Notes under the pieces: model-generated
Told to the model about the DNA's origin: nothing
Seen by the model: the letters and a program-made list of their open reading frames with translations, nothing else
Database searches by the model: none
Shown here: piece by piece, positions 1-6,828 of the stretch
How positions within the stretch are numbered: the stretch's first letter is position 1
Layout of the letters: each line of letters begins with the position of its first letter
Assembly: GCA_963794955.1 (NCBI GenBank)
Contig: CAWCGF010000026.1
Span: 62,001-126,000 of the forward strand
DNA length: 64,000 nt
Direction: 5' to 3'
DNA from: JAFDVL01 sp963794955
GTDB lineage: Bacteria; Acidobacteriota; Blastocatellia; RBC074
Position numbers and translations under genes: made by a program

Positions 1-2
1 CG

Positions 3-194
3 CCAGAACCCTTTGTCATTACCGTAGCGATGGCTGCGGTCACCGCTTTTTTGACGCCGATTGGTCATCACGGGAATTTGCTGATCTATGGGCCGGGCGG
101 TTATCAATTCAGCGATTTCATCCGCGTCGGAGCGCCCCTGACTATTTTGATCGCCGGCATCGTAGTAATCATGGCCCCGATGATTTTTCGCTGA
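3..194 (+). CDS. C-terminal fragment of an SLC13/DASS-type transporter
   Basis: The window opens inside a gene read in the third frame and ending at TGA 192-194. The visible 63 residues are two hydrophobic segments around a polar turn. The stretch TPIGHHGNLLIYGPGGY followed by a final hydrophobic helix ending MIFR is typical of the C-terminal repeat of SLC13 permeases (divalent anion or citrate:sodium symporters), where a TP-x-G-x-x-x-N motif helps form the substrate and sodium site. The protein would sit in the cytoplasmic membrane. The 5' part is outside the window, so substrate and length cannot be given. An ArsB/CitM-type ion transporter is the main alternative. Confidence 0.7.
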   Translation, partial: PEPFVITVAMAAVTAFLTPIGHHGNLLIYGPGGYQFSDFIRVGAPLTILIAGIVVIMAPMIFR

Positions 195-202
195 ATGAAG
201 CC

Positions 203-451
203 CTACCGTGCGGCGCGCGAAGGAGAAGCCGCACCTCCTTTTTTCCCACCTTTGCTGGCAGGCGCTCGGTTAGTTGTCTTCCCACGACCTGACCCTGATT
301 TCTTGCCGCCACCGTCCATTTTATTCACGGTCGCCCAAGCGCGGGCTTCCGCTTCACGTTCGGGTGTACCCTGTTCACGATAACTATCCTCAATATGTTC
401 GGCCTGCCGTTTTTGTTTGTCGGTATACTTTGTTTTGTCTCCGCGTGGCAT
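203..451 (-). CDS. Small basic KGG-rich protein (often annotated plasmid stabilization protein)
   Basis: An 82-residue hydrophilic protein. It starts MPRGDKTKYTDKQKRQAEHI, continues with a helix rich in Glu, Arg and Ala (EREAEARAWATVNK), and ends in a low-complexity tail of GGGKKSG, RGK and GGKKGG repeats. The layout matches a widespread small family usually annotated as plasmid stabilization protein. I know of no proven function; the Gly/Lys tail suggests nucleic-acid or chromatin contact, as in KGG-type stress proteins. The start at 451 is chosen over an upstream one because AAAGGAGAT lies just before it. It is transcribed divergently from the copper-storage gene and has its own sigma-54-type promoter near 547-560. 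Confidence 0.75.
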   Translation of the reverse strand: MPRGDKTKYTDKQKRQAEHIEDSYREQGTPEREAEARAWATVNKMDGGGKKSGSGRGKTTNRAPASKGGKKGGAASPSRAAR

Positions 452-545
452 AACGATCTCCTTTAAAAATTCATGAAATTGGTACGCAAGCGAGCCTTCA
501 TCCCTGCCACCTCTGCTTGCACTGTAGTTCTCTGGAGGGCTTCGA

Positions 546-561
546 AGCAGATGTTGTGCCA
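546..561 (-). promoter_or_regulatory. Putative sigma-54 (-24/-12) promoter for the KGG-rich gene
   Basis: On the minus strand the sequence reads TGGCAC, five bases, CTGC. The -24 GG (560-559) and -12 GC (548-547) are separated by exactly 10 bases, as RpoN requires. Six of six bases of the -24 element match and three of four of the -12 element. The predicted transcript starts near 535, giving a leader of about 85 bases to the ATG at 451. Confidence 0.6.
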
Positions 562-709
562 CGAAGAGTGCGGCCTAGCCGAATATATTGTCTTGCAGTA
601 AGGCATATATAACTGTACGAGAATCAAACAATGTGTTCCTGTTTTAATTGGAGATCAGCTAATCGAAAGAGAGTTATGCGGTAATAAAGACAAAATCATT
701 GCTCCCTGA

Positions 710-726
710 TTGGCACGAATTTTGCC
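710..726 (+). promoter_or_regulatory. Sigma-54 (-24/-12) promoter for the copper-storage gene
   Basis: TTGGCACG, four bases, TTGCC is almost the RpoN consensus: GG at 712-713 and GC at 724-725 with 10 bases between. The predicted transcript start is near 737, which supports the ATG at 807 (leader of about 70 bases). It faces away from the minus-strand match at 546-561, so this 350-base gap holds a divergent pair. A sigma-70 reading (TTGGCA/TTATAT, spacing 18) overlaps it but is weaker. Confidence 0.7.
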
Positions 727-806
727 ATCTTCGTTATATCACTGGTACAGCAACCTGACTGGTTGTGTCTCACTTAGTTAAAGGTGGTACGAAGAAAGGA
801 AAACGC

Positions 807-1175
807 ATGGCGACATTGCCGAAAACCTACTCTCAGTTGGAACAACAGATGAAACGCTGCATTGAACTTTGCCAGCGCTGTCATAATGTTTGTGTCGGGT
901 TGGTGGATTCACAATCCACAGGGGATCGGCTTAGTGAAGCTTTGCTGCGTGTCTTACAGGATTGCGCGGAGATTTGCCAAACCAGCACGAATTTCCTGTT
1001 GCGAGGGTCTAAATTTCACGCGCAAATCTGCGGCGTTTGTGCTGAGATTTGCCTGCAATGTGCGGCGGCTTGTGAGGAGTTTCCAACGAATAGTCGAATG
1101 AAAGAAGGAGCAGAGATTTGTCGCCAGTGCGCGGAGTCTTGCCAGATGATGATGGCAATAGCTGTGTCGAAATAA
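807..1175 (+). CDS. Four-helix-bundle copper-storage protein (Csp/DUF326 type)
   Basis: A 122-residue all-helical protein with 14 cysteines, most in CxxxC or CxxC spacing that places them on one face of a helix: C-IEL-C-QR-C-HNV-C near the start, then D-C-AEI-C, the dense group QICGVCAEICLQCAAAC, and EICRQCAESC near the end. This is the hallmark of Csp1/Csp3 copper-storage proteins, whose bundle core is lined with Cys thiolates that bind many Cu(I) ions. No signal peptide is visible, so a cytosolic Csp3-like role is likely. An in-frame start at 765 is rejected because AAGAAAGGA precedes 807 and the sigma-54 promoter gives a leader that fits 807. It probably shares a transcript with the next gene. 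Confidence 0.88.
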   Translation: MATLPKTYSQLEQQMKRCIELCQRCHNVCVGLVDSQSTGDRLSEALLRVLQDCAEICQTSTNFLLRGSKFHAQICGVCAEICLQCAAACEEFPTNSRMKEGAEICRQCAESCQMMMAIAVSK

Positions 1176-1201
1176 TTATTCATTTCTGAGAGGAGCAATA
1201 T

Positions 1202-1456
1202 ATGAGTGCGGTTCTTCAGCTTGTCAACGATCCCACCATTGTGGAATCTGAAGAAAATTTACGAAAGAACAAATTAACCCTGCTGCCTATGGCGCAATTA
1301 TCACGGGACAATCTACAACTGCGTGAGGTGGTCAGAACACTACGCGAGGAATTGGCCCGAGCCGAACATTCGCTCGCCGCCTATAAAGCATTAATTAATA
1401 ATGCCCGTGTGCGTGAATCAGAATTGCGCGCCGAATTATTAGGATTTAAGCGATAA
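1202..1456 (+). CDS. Small coiled-coil protein of unknown function
   Basis: An 84-residue protein that I do not recognise. The middle and C-terminal two thirds form one long charged helix with heptad-like leucines (QLREVVRTLREELARAEHSL, then AYKALINNARVRESELRAEL), so a dimeric coiled coil is likely. No membrane segment or cysteine is present. A clear ribosome site (GAGAGGAGC) lies before the ATG. It is 26 bases after the copper-storage gene and is followed by a strong terminator, so the two form a two-gene operon under the sigma-54 promoter at 710. Confidence 0.7.
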   Translation: MSAVLQLVNDPTIVESEENLRKNKLTLLPMAQLSRDNLQLREVVRTLREELARAEHSLAAYKALINNARVRESELRAELLGFKR

Positions 1457-1466
1457 ATACCAATGT

Positions 1467-1507
1467 AAGATGTCCCCCTGCTGGCTACGCGAGCAGGGGG
1501 ACATCTT
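1467..1507. terminator. Bidirectional terminator between convergent genes
   Basis: A perfect 16-base-pair stem (arms 1467-1482 and 1492-1507) with a 9-base loop. Runs of A on one side and T on the other let it work in both directions, ending the copper-storage operon and the minus-strand YggT gene. Confidence 0.9.
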
Positions 1508-1512
1508 TAAGC

Positions 1513-2031
1513 TTAGACTGTTGATTTGCGATTCACGAACAATCGCAAGAGACCTGTAATCATTAGGTGTAACAGAATATATACCACCAGTGCGATTACA
1601 TAGGAAACACGAAACTGAAAGCGCCCTGCCGTTGGATCAGGCACCAGACTTTGAAAAGGAATTAGTAGTGGATCAGTAAGCGTATTGACCAAATGGCGAA
1701 ACGTATTCGTGCGACGTGCGCCAATTAGATCCAGCAAGATTTCCAAGCTAATCAGCCCATAGATAAGCCAGAAAACAAAGTCTACTATTTGCGAAATGCG
1801 CGCAACGAATTTAGCGCGTTCTATTTCTGCTCCTGTTTGTGCGACTTCGCCTACGGCTTGCTGGCGCATTTGCCGACCAATAGAGGCTGCTTGCGCGGCT
1901 TCAGGCTCACTCAGGCGCTGAGCTGAACTGGTAATTTCTGCCTGTACTTCTTGGGCTGCTGCCGCTTTAACCGCTTCGTGCCGGGCTAAACGTTGGGCAT
2001 CATCAACTAAGATTTTTTGATCATCAACCAT
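1513..2031 (-). CDS. YggT-family membrane protein with a long N-terminal helix
   Basis: A 172-residue protein. Residues 1-85 are polar and helical (Ala, Glu, Gln rich). They are followed by a YggT domain: a hydrophobic segment FVFWLIYGLISLEILLDLIGA, the loop LVNTLTDPLLIPFQSLVPDP, and a last segment VIALVVYILLHLMI. The NxxxDPLL/IPF loop is typical of the YggT/YlmG family, membrane proteins linked to cell envelope and division and to osmotic tolerance in some bacteria. The polar N-terminal half is unusual, since family members often begin at the membrane. The start at 2031 is supported by AAGGAGAAAT. It lies downstream of the GlsB-type gene on the same strand, separated by hairpins. Confidence 0.8.
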   Translation of the reverse strand: MVDDQKILVDDAQRLARHEAVKAAAAQEVQAEITSSAQRLSEPEAAQAASIGRQMRQQAVGEVAQTGAEIERAKFVARISQIVDFVFWLIYGLISLEILLDLIGARRTNTFRHLVNTLTDPLLIPFQSLVPDPTAGRFQFRVSYVIALVVYILLHLMITGLLRLFVNRKSTV

Positions 2032-2056
2032 ATTATTATTTCTCCTTGAAAAAGGT

Positions 2057-2080
2057 AGCGCAACCTGCCGAGGTTGCGCT
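2057..2080 (-). terminator. Hairpin before the YggT gene (terminator or attenuator)
   Basis: A perfect 10-base-pair stem with a 4-base loop. On the minus strand it is followed by CCTTTTTC, so it resembles an intrinsic terminator between the GlsB-type and YggT genes. A related stem with GCAACC/GGTTGC arms lies 40 bases upstream (about 2113-2131). Confidence 0.55.
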
Positions 2081-2208
2081 GTTACGATCAGGAAGGCGTA
2101 GGAGGAAACCAGGCAACCCTGGCAGGTTGCGTTCCTCTCGCCGCCGATTCTCACTTTCTGGGCATCGCCCGCGATCTGCCCGCGATCTGGATGACTTCAA
2201 TAAATAAC

Positions 2209-2484
2209 TCAGACAGCGCGGCGTGTTAACACACCAATAATCGCGATAAACAACGCTGAGCCAACAATAGACCAGATAACGGGAAAGGATTGCCCGCCAA
2301 CACGCAAAGGAAGCAACTCCGGCCAGCCTAATGAACTCGCTAACCATGCGCCGATCATTGCCCCAATGAAGCCGATGGCAATGGAAACTAAAAACCCACC
2401 GCGGCTAAATCCAGCGATGGCCTGGCCAATTAATCCACAAACGCCTGCAATCAGTAATAAAATCAATAAACCAGCCAAGGTCAT
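2209..2484 (-). CDS. GlsB/YeaQ/YmgE-family stress membrane protein
   Basis: A 91-residue protein made almost entirely of three hydrophobic, glycine-rich segments: LAGLLILLLIAGVCGLIGQA, FLVSIAIGFIGAMIGAWLA and IWSIVGSALFIAIIGVLTRR. This is the pattern of the transglycosylase-associated (GlsB/YeaQ) family, small inner-membrane proteins induced by general stress in many bacteria. The molecular role is unknown. The start at 2484 is chosen because AAAGGAGATAT lies directly before it; the upstream in-frame start has no such site. It lies between the OmpA operon and the YggT gene, with a terminator on each side. Confidence 0.85.
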   Translation of the reverse strand: MTLAGLLILLLIAGVCGLIGQAIAGFSRGGFLVSIAIGFIGAMIGAWLASSLGWPELLPLRVGGQSFPVIWSIVGSALFIAIIGVLTRRAV

Positions 2485-2556
2485 AATATATCTCCTTTCG
2501 CCTTTTCCGCTGCTTGATGAAGTCGCCACCGAGCAATAAGAAAAGATGTAAGAAAA

Positions 2557-2596
2557 GGGATGAGCAGGCGAAATCCCTCGCTTCCCTGCTCATCCC
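2557..2596 (-). terminator. Terminator of the OmpA operon
   Basis: A perfect 12-base-pair stem (2557-2568 with 2585-2596) and a 16-base loop. On the minus strand it is followed by TTTTCTT, and it sits 35 bases after the OmpA stop codon. Confidence 0.8.
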
Positions 2597-2631
2597 CATA
2601 GTAATCAATCAAGGGCGTCTTACCGTATCAC

Positions 2632-4215
2632 TCACCGATGGCTAACTGCCGGTGTACTTTCCGTCTCACCAATAACAATCTCCACCCGGCGATTCTGCTG
2701 TCGGCCTGTATCCGTGTCGTTAGTAGCGACTGGACGTGTCTTCCCGAAACCACGGGTAGCCTTAATACGATCTGCTGCCAAGCCTGCCTGCGCGATATAG
2801 TCCCGCACCGCCGAGGCACGGTTTTCCGACAATTTCTGGTTATACTCATCAGAACCAACGGCATCAGTGTGTCCTTCAATTTCAATCGAATAATTACCCG
2901 GATAAGCGAGCAGGATGCCGACTAATTTACTCAGCTTTTCGCGCGCGCCAGGCTTGAGTGTAGCCTGATTGAAATCAAACAACACATCGGAAAGATTGAC
3001 GATCAAACCTCGTGCTTCGCGGCGAGTGTCTAAGATTGCTGACAAAGAAACAAACAATCGCTGTTGCGCTGCGTCGCGCTCACGCTTTGCTTGTTCGCTT
3101 TCCTGTTTCGCCTGTTCGCTTTCCAAACGGGAGCGATCGGCCTGCAAGCGTGCTACTTCCTCATTAGCCTTGGCTTTTTCAGCCTCAGTTTGCGCTTGCT
3201 CGGCCCGCTGACGGGCCGCTGCTAATTCATTTTCAGAACGTGATAAGGCCGCTCGGGAATTTTCCGCCTCACTCCTGGCCCGTTCCGTTTCCAGACGTGC
3301 CCGTTCGGCTTCATTGCGGGCACGCTCTGCATCGGACAGTGCGCTGGAGACCGCATTACTTGCCGCGCGGCGTTCGGCCTCAAGCCGGGCTTGTGCAGAG
3401 CGTTGCACTGCCAGTGTCCGAGCCTGTTCCGCAAAGCGCATTACTTCCCGCGCTTCACTACTAAAGCGTTCTTCTTTCGTTCGTTGATTGGGCCAGATTT
3501 TCTCTAACGTAGCTAATTGTGTTTCCGCCTGCCTTAACTCTGTCTCAGCGAAGCGAGTCGCGTTAGCCCGCCGCGCAATTTCAACCGCTCGCTGTGCGCC
3601 CAGCACAACTAAGGGTGTGTCGTAATCAACCGGCGTTGAATTGTTCACAGACGTTGCCGAATAGTACGAGCCTGTATCACCCCGATACTCAATCTGACTG
3701 GCGGTAAAAGTGCCTTTGGTTTTTTCGCGCAAGATATTTTCGGCTACGATGTTTGGGCTTGGCATTTTAACCAGCCCATACGGTTCAGCCGTAACAATTA
3801 GCCCGAAAGTTTGATAGGGTGTCGTGACAGAGATATCGCTGCTGTTGCGATTTCGTTTAATCGGCAATTCGCCCAGATTATCAGCTTGCCCTTCTGGCGC
3901 GATAGCCCAGACCACATAAGTAGTGAAATCTGAACCGAGGACTTGCGGATAAGCCAGATCATCAAGACGTATTTTGATACTGGTGCGCCCATCGCGCCGT
4001 TTGACCTCCGCCTTGCCTCTCACGCGTGGATGCCGAGCGGTACCAATCATATCCACTGAGGTTCCTTCCTGATCGGGATAACGAATAGCAAGAGTGTTGC
4101 GTCGTTCTGCGTTCCAGGAGGAAGCCTCAGTGGTTGGTGCCGTCTGTGCAAAGGTCGAAAAACTACTCACCAGCAATGATATTGCTCCGAGTTGGACCAA
4201 TTGCGGTAATTTCAT
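2632..4215 (-). CDS. OmpA-family outer-membrane/peptidoglycan-binding protein with coiled coil
   Basis: A 527-residue exported protein. A signal peptide ends near FSTFAQ-TAPT. Residues 30 to about 205 form a domain I do not recognise. A long charged coiled coil of EAERARLETERARSEAE-like repeats runs from about 215 to 390. The C-terminal OmpA domain (about 400-515) contains VLFDFNQATLKPGAREKL and the peptidoglycan-contact region IEGHTDAVGSDEYNQKLSENRA, with the usual Asp and Arg. The protein probably links the outer membrane to peptidoglycan through the coiled coil. AAGGGAG before the ATG fixes the start at 4215. It follows a 49-codon membrane peptide in the same transcript, led by a sigma-54-type promoter near 4455. 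Confidence 0.9.
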   Translation of the reverse strand: MKLPQLVQLGAISLLVSSFSTFAQTAPTTEASSWNAERRNTLAIRYPDQEGTSVDMIGTARHPRVRGKAEVKRRDGRTSIKIRLDDLAYPQVLGSDFTTYVVWAIAPEGQADNLGELPIKRNRNSSDISVTTPYQTFGLIVTAEPYGLVKMPSPNIVAENILREKTKGTFTASQIEYRGDTGSYYSATSVNNSTPVDYDTPLVVLGAQRAVEIARRANATRFAETELRQAETQLATLEKIWPNQRTKEERFSSEAREVMRFAEQARTLAVQRSAQARLEAERRAASNAVSSALSDAERARNEAERARLETERARSEAENSRAALSRSENELAAARQRAEQAQTEAEKAKANEEVARLQADRSRLESEQAKQESEQAKRERDAAQQRLFVSLSAILDTRREARGLIVNLSDVLFDFNQATLKPGAREKLSKLVGILLAYPGNYSIEIEGHTDAVGSDEYNQKLSENRASAVRDYIAQAGLAADRIKATRGFGKTRPVATNDTDTGRQQNRRVEIVIGETESTPAVSHR

Positions 4216-4228
4216 GTTGGCTCCCTTC

Positions 4229-4378
4229 TTAACCAATGGGACGGCGTCCAGAAAAAAGTTGGATTAGCAATACAACGGCTGCCACTACCAACAACAAATG
4301 AATTAAGCTGCCGCCAACCGATCCCACCAACCCAAGCAGCCAAAGAACCAAAAGAATTGCAAGTATTGTCCACAACAT
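4229..4378 (-). CDS. lmo0937-family small membrane protein (49 aa)
   Basis: A 49-codon gene, short enough to be missed by gene callers. It encodes MLWTILAILLVLWLLGLVGS, a glycine-rich turn, a second hydrophobic stretch LLLVVAAVVLLIQLF, and the tail SGRRPIG. Two short membrane spans with the WLLGL motif match the lmo0937 family, which is tied to stress conditions but has no known activity. A perfect AAGGAGA lies 6 bases before the ATG. The stop is 13 bases from the OmpA start, so the two are co-transcribed. Confidence 0.85.
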   Translation of the reverse strand: MLWTILAILLVLWLLGLVGSVGGSLIHLLLVVAAVVLLIQLFSGRRPIG

Positions 4379-4453
4379 CTTATTTCTCCTTTTTTCATAA
4401 ACAGTTAATTTTTATAACTGGCCTTGACCAGCAATTTGTTCACCCTGCTCTAG

Positions 4454-4469
4454 GGCAATCGCTATGCCG
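4454..4469 (-). promoter_or_regulatory. Putative sigma-54 promoter for the lmo0937-OmpA operon
   Basis: On the minus strand: CGGCAT, five bases, TTGCC. GG (4468-4467) and GC (4456-4455) are 10 bases apart. Four of six -24 bases and all four -12 bases match. The leader to the ATG at 4378 would be about 65 bases. Confidence 0.55.
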
Positions 4470-4625
4470 CAGATTTCCGCTCATTCTTACGCTCGTAATT
4501 ACACATGAAAAGGGACTGTATGAGGGGGTTACACTTAAAATCACTCATGTTCGATTTTTCACGCTACTGCACTTGTCGCATACACTACAGTGCGAGGATA
4601 TAGTCAGGAAATGCCACAAGAACCT

Positions 4626-4642
4626 TTGGCATCTGTTTTGCA
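4626..4642 (+). promoter_or_regulatory. Putative sigma-54 promoter upstream of the DUF883 operon
   Basis: TTGGCAT, five bases, TTGCAG: GG at 4628-4629 and GC at 4640-4641 with exactly 10 bases between. It points at the plus-strand operon that starts 375 bases downstream, so the leader would be long and would contain the inverted repeat at 4736-4812. It pairs divergently with the match at 4454-4469. Confidence 0.55.
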
Positions 4643-4735
4643 GTACCTAAAGCTGTGGTTTGATGTGGAAGGTATAGACTCCTTTGTTTACTTACTTATG
4701 AATCGAGTTTGCTACCTTGTGGGGACGGGTAGCTG

Positions 4736-4812
4736 TTTCGACAAACTGCTATTCATCGTTGCATAGCAGAAGAGGCAACTGGGGCACAATGGTGAATGGC
4801 AGTTTGTCGAAA
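4736..4812. repeat. Inverted repeat (20-bp arms) in the leader of the DUF883 operon
   Basis: Arms 4736-4755 and 4793-4812 are complementary at 19 of 20 positions. A shorter stem (GTTGC/GCAAC) lies in the 37-base interior. No T-run follows, so it is not a standard terminator. I saw no second copy in the window. The remainder of the 4379-5015 gap holds the two promoters above and no gene I can support. Confidence 0.7.
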
Positions 4813-5015
4813 TTTTAGTAACGATGGCAAAGGATAAAGATTGATAACAAGTGCTTTGCAGGGAGAAGTTCTCAGGAAGACGGGAAAGTAACAATACATT
4901 GATCCATCCCGATATATTTACGGGTTTACCGAAAAGGCACTCAAGCTGTCTGCATCTACAGTACCTAAAATAGGGCAATGATGACAGACAGCTTTTTACT
5001 TATGAGTATTATTTT

Positions 5016-5351
5016 ATGAACCAAAGAGAAGAAACTTTTGAGCCAATGAGTCGTTCCTGGGAACGCGAACCATCTACGTTCGAACGCGCTAAAAAAACAG
5101 CGGCAGAGAAGTTGCAGCAGGCTGCGCAGGCCTTGCACAACCAGAGTGAACGCGGCGGCAATCAGGAACTAGGACAATACGGGCATCGCGCGGCAGACTG
5201 GTTGGAGCGGACATCAGAATATGTAAGTGACATCAATCCGCAACAGGTCAAGGCCGATTTGGAAAAACAAGTCCAACGGCATCCTGGTCGTACGTTGTTG
5301 ATTGCCGGAGGGATAGGGCTGCTCTTAGGAGCAGTGCTGAGACGGAGGTAA
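5016..5351 (+). CDS. DUF883/ElaB-YqjD-like membrane-anchored protein
   Basis: A 111-residue protein. Residues 1-85 are charged and helical (ERAKKTAAEKLQQAAQAL, then a second helix VKADLEKQVQRHPGR), and the C-terminus is one glycine-rich transmembrane segment TLLIAGGIGLLLGAVL followed by RRR. A helical body with a C-terminal glycine-rich anchor and an RHPGRTLL-type junction is the DUF883 pattern of E. coli YqjD/ElaB, inner-membrane proteins that bind ribosomes in stationary phase. Six bases separate it from a holin-X-type gene. With the DUF3618 gene that follows, this mirrors the E. coli yqjD-yqjE-yqjK order, which supports the call. Confidence 0.75.
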   Translation: MNQREETFEPMSRSWEREPSTFERAKKTAAEKLQQAAQALHNQSERGGNQELGQYGHRAADWLERTSEYVSDINPQQVKADLEKQVQRHPGRTLLIAGGIGLLLGAVLRRR

Positions 5352-5356
5352 GAATT

Positions 5357-5770
5357 ATGCCAGCGCTGCAAGAATCTCGACATCTGACGCAACCGTCCCG
5401 CGAATCGTTTGGCGAGTTATTAAGCGAACTGGCGGTGCATTCCGCCGGGTTAGTGCAAGATGAATTCACGCTAGCGCGTCAGGAAATCAGTGAAAAACTA
5501 CAATCATATAAGGCGGCCTTTTTACTTTTGGCGGTCGGGGGCATGGTGAGTCTGGTGGCCGTCATGTCTTTGTGTGCGGCCTTTATTCTTTGGTTAGGAA
5601 CTCAGATAGAGCCGTGGCTGGCAGCCCTGGTGACCGGTGTCGGCTTAGTTGTCGTTGGAGCAATAATTCTCTTAATCGCGCGCAGTGAATTCGCTCAATT
5701 AAATCTCAAACCAGAGAAAACTATCAGGACTTTGGAGGAAAACAAGGAATGGTTGAAAGACATAACTTAG
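5357..5770 (+). CDS. Phage-holin-X-like (YqjE-type) membrane protein
   Basis: A 137-residue protein. An N-terminal amphipathic helix (SFGELLSELAVHSAGLVQDEFTLA) precedes two transmembrane segments, AAFLLLAVGGMVSLVAVMSL and LAALVTGVGLVVVGAIILLI, and a short charged tail. The LLSELAxxxxxLVxxELxLAR pattern followed by two spans is the holin-X superfamily (PF07332 type), named for phage holins but mostly chromosomal and paired with DUF883 proteins. A role in membrane stress is inferred from the operon, not shown. Its last 22 bases overlap the next gene, which implies translational coupling. Confidence 0.8.
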   Translation: MPALQESRHLTQPSRESFGELLSELAVHSAGLVQDEFTLARQEISEKLQSYKAAFLLLAVGGMVSLVAVMSLCAAFILWLGTQIEPWLAALVTGVGLVVVGAIILLIARSEFAQLNLKPEKTIRTLEENKEWLKDIT

Positions 5771-6264
5771 CTACGCGTGACGCTGTTGATGAGACATCCA
5801 GCGAGCGCGATACCGATCAGATTCGCCAGGACATTGCCGCGCGGCGTGAATCCATCACAGAAACGGTTGATAAGATTAGTGAGCGCGTCCAACGAACGTT
5901 GGACTGGCGTGAATATATTGGAGAATATCCCCTTGCTTCGCTAGGGATCGCGGCTGGGGTGGGATTTTTGGTGGCTGGTATTTTTAAGCCGCGCCCCTCG
6001 CCTGGCGATCGAATTTTGGAAGCCTTGTCTGAAACTGTCGAAGACATCACAGGTCGTGTGCGGGCGCAGCTTGATAGCTCGCCGCTCCAATCTGCTGGCT
6101 CGACACAATCGGTCAAAGCGGTGGCGGCGGCGCTGGCGACTAAAGCAGTCGTCTCTTATCTAAGCAATCAATGGACAGCTAGCACCAATCGTAATTCAAC
6201 CCGATTTTCAACTCATTCGCCTCGGGAAGAAACTACGGTTCAATCACCTTCCGGTTTTGAATAG
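5749..6264 (+). CDS. DUF3618 domain protein
   Basis: A 171-residue protein. The segment DTDQIRQDIAARRESITETV (residues about 22-41) is the DUF3618 signature, a conserved helical repeat in proteins that accompany DUF883 and holin-X genes. A hydrophobic stretch LASLGIAAGVGFLVAGIF around residue 70 probably spans the membrane. A second weak hydrophobic stretch, AVAAALATKAVVSYL, lies near 125, and the tail is Ser/Thr-rich. The start overlaps the upstream gene by 22 bases, with GGAGG 11 bases before the ATG. I infer a membrane-associated stress protein acting with the two upstream products. Confidence 0.75.
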   Translation: MVERHNLATRDAVDETSSERDTDQIRQDIAARRESITETVDKISERVQRTLDWREYIGEYPLASLGIAAGVGFLVAGIFKPRPSPGDRILEALSETVEDITGRVRAQLDSSPLQSAGSTQSVKAVAAALATKAVVSYLSNQWTASTNRNSTRFSTHSPREETTVQSPSGFE

Positions 6265-6326
6265 GCAACCAAAGCGATATTCCGCCGGAAGATTTTCATA
6301 CTATTTTATTAACGCAGGGAGGAATT

Positions 6327-6809
6327 ATGGAAAACAAAGAAACACAGGAAAAAAGCAAACCATTAGGCAGTGAAATGAACAAACCGCAAGGTACCACCAG
6401 CACGACGACGGGACAGGCTGGGAATCAACCGGGAAGCCAGAGCACTGGGCGTCAAGGTACTGGCAGCGCGACACAAACATCTCGCTATCAAGAAACCGGC
6501 CAAAGAGGAGGCCGCGAGCAGGATGAATGGAATGATATGAAGGAACGCGGCGCGGAGATGGTGGATCAAGCCAAACAAACCGTTACGGATGCCTATAAAC
6601 GCACCAGCCAGACCTTGAACGAAGGTTATGAACAAGCTGTGGGTTATGGACGCGAACATCCTGGCCAAGCAGCGGCTATTTGTTTTGGGATCGGCGTCGG
6701 TGTCGGCTTATGGTTGGCCAGCAATGTTAATTCACGCAGCCGCGCCAGTCGCATTGTGCCGCCGGTAATGAATGCACTATCCGACATTGCGGTACAGCTT
6801 TTCCGGTAA
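6327..6809 (+). CDS. DUF883-like protein with disordered Gly/Gln/Thr-rich N-terminus
   Basis: A 160-residue protein in two parts. Residues 1-70 are low complexity (many Gly, Gln, Thr and Ser, e.g. TSTTTGQAGNQPGSQSTGRQ) and probably disordered. Residues 73-140 form a helix (MKERGAEMVDQAKQTVTDAY) followed by REHPGQAAAICFGIGVGVGLWLA, the His-Pro-Gly junction and glycine-rich anchor also seen in the DUF883 protein at 5016. It is probably a diverged paralogue. The ribosome site (AGGGAGGAAT) is strong. The 62-base gap after the DUF3618 gene has no terminator, so it probably belongs to the same operon. Confidence 0.7.
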   Translation: MENKETQEKSKPLGSEMNKPQGTTSTTTGQAGNQPGSQSTGRQGTGSATQTSRYQETGQRGGREQDEWNDMKERGAEMVDQAKQTVTDAYKRTSQTLNEGYEQAVGYGREHPGQAAAICFGIGVGVGLWLASNVNSRSRASRIVPPVMNALSDIAVQLFR

Positions 6810-6828
6810 TGTAAATTACTGGGGAACG

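Noticed and set aside
2569..2582. GG-N10-GC on the minus strand before the GlsB-type gene as a sigma-54 promoter
   Set aside because: Only the spacing fits; neither TGGCAC nor TTGC matches, and it lies in a terminator stem.
4930..4955. GGCAC...CTGT as a third sigma-54 promoter close to the 5016 gene
   Set aside because: The -12 GC is absent (GT at the required spacing) and the -12 element does not match.
4712..4978. Minus-strand open frame of 88 codons in the gap before the DUF883 operon
   Set aside because: It overlaps the inverted repeat, has no ribosome site, unusual composition for a protein and no recognisable motif.
5357..5770. Holin-type protein as evidence of a prophage
   Set aside because: The holin-X family is mostly chromosomal and here pairs with DUF883 and DUF3618 genes; no endolysin or other phage gene is near.
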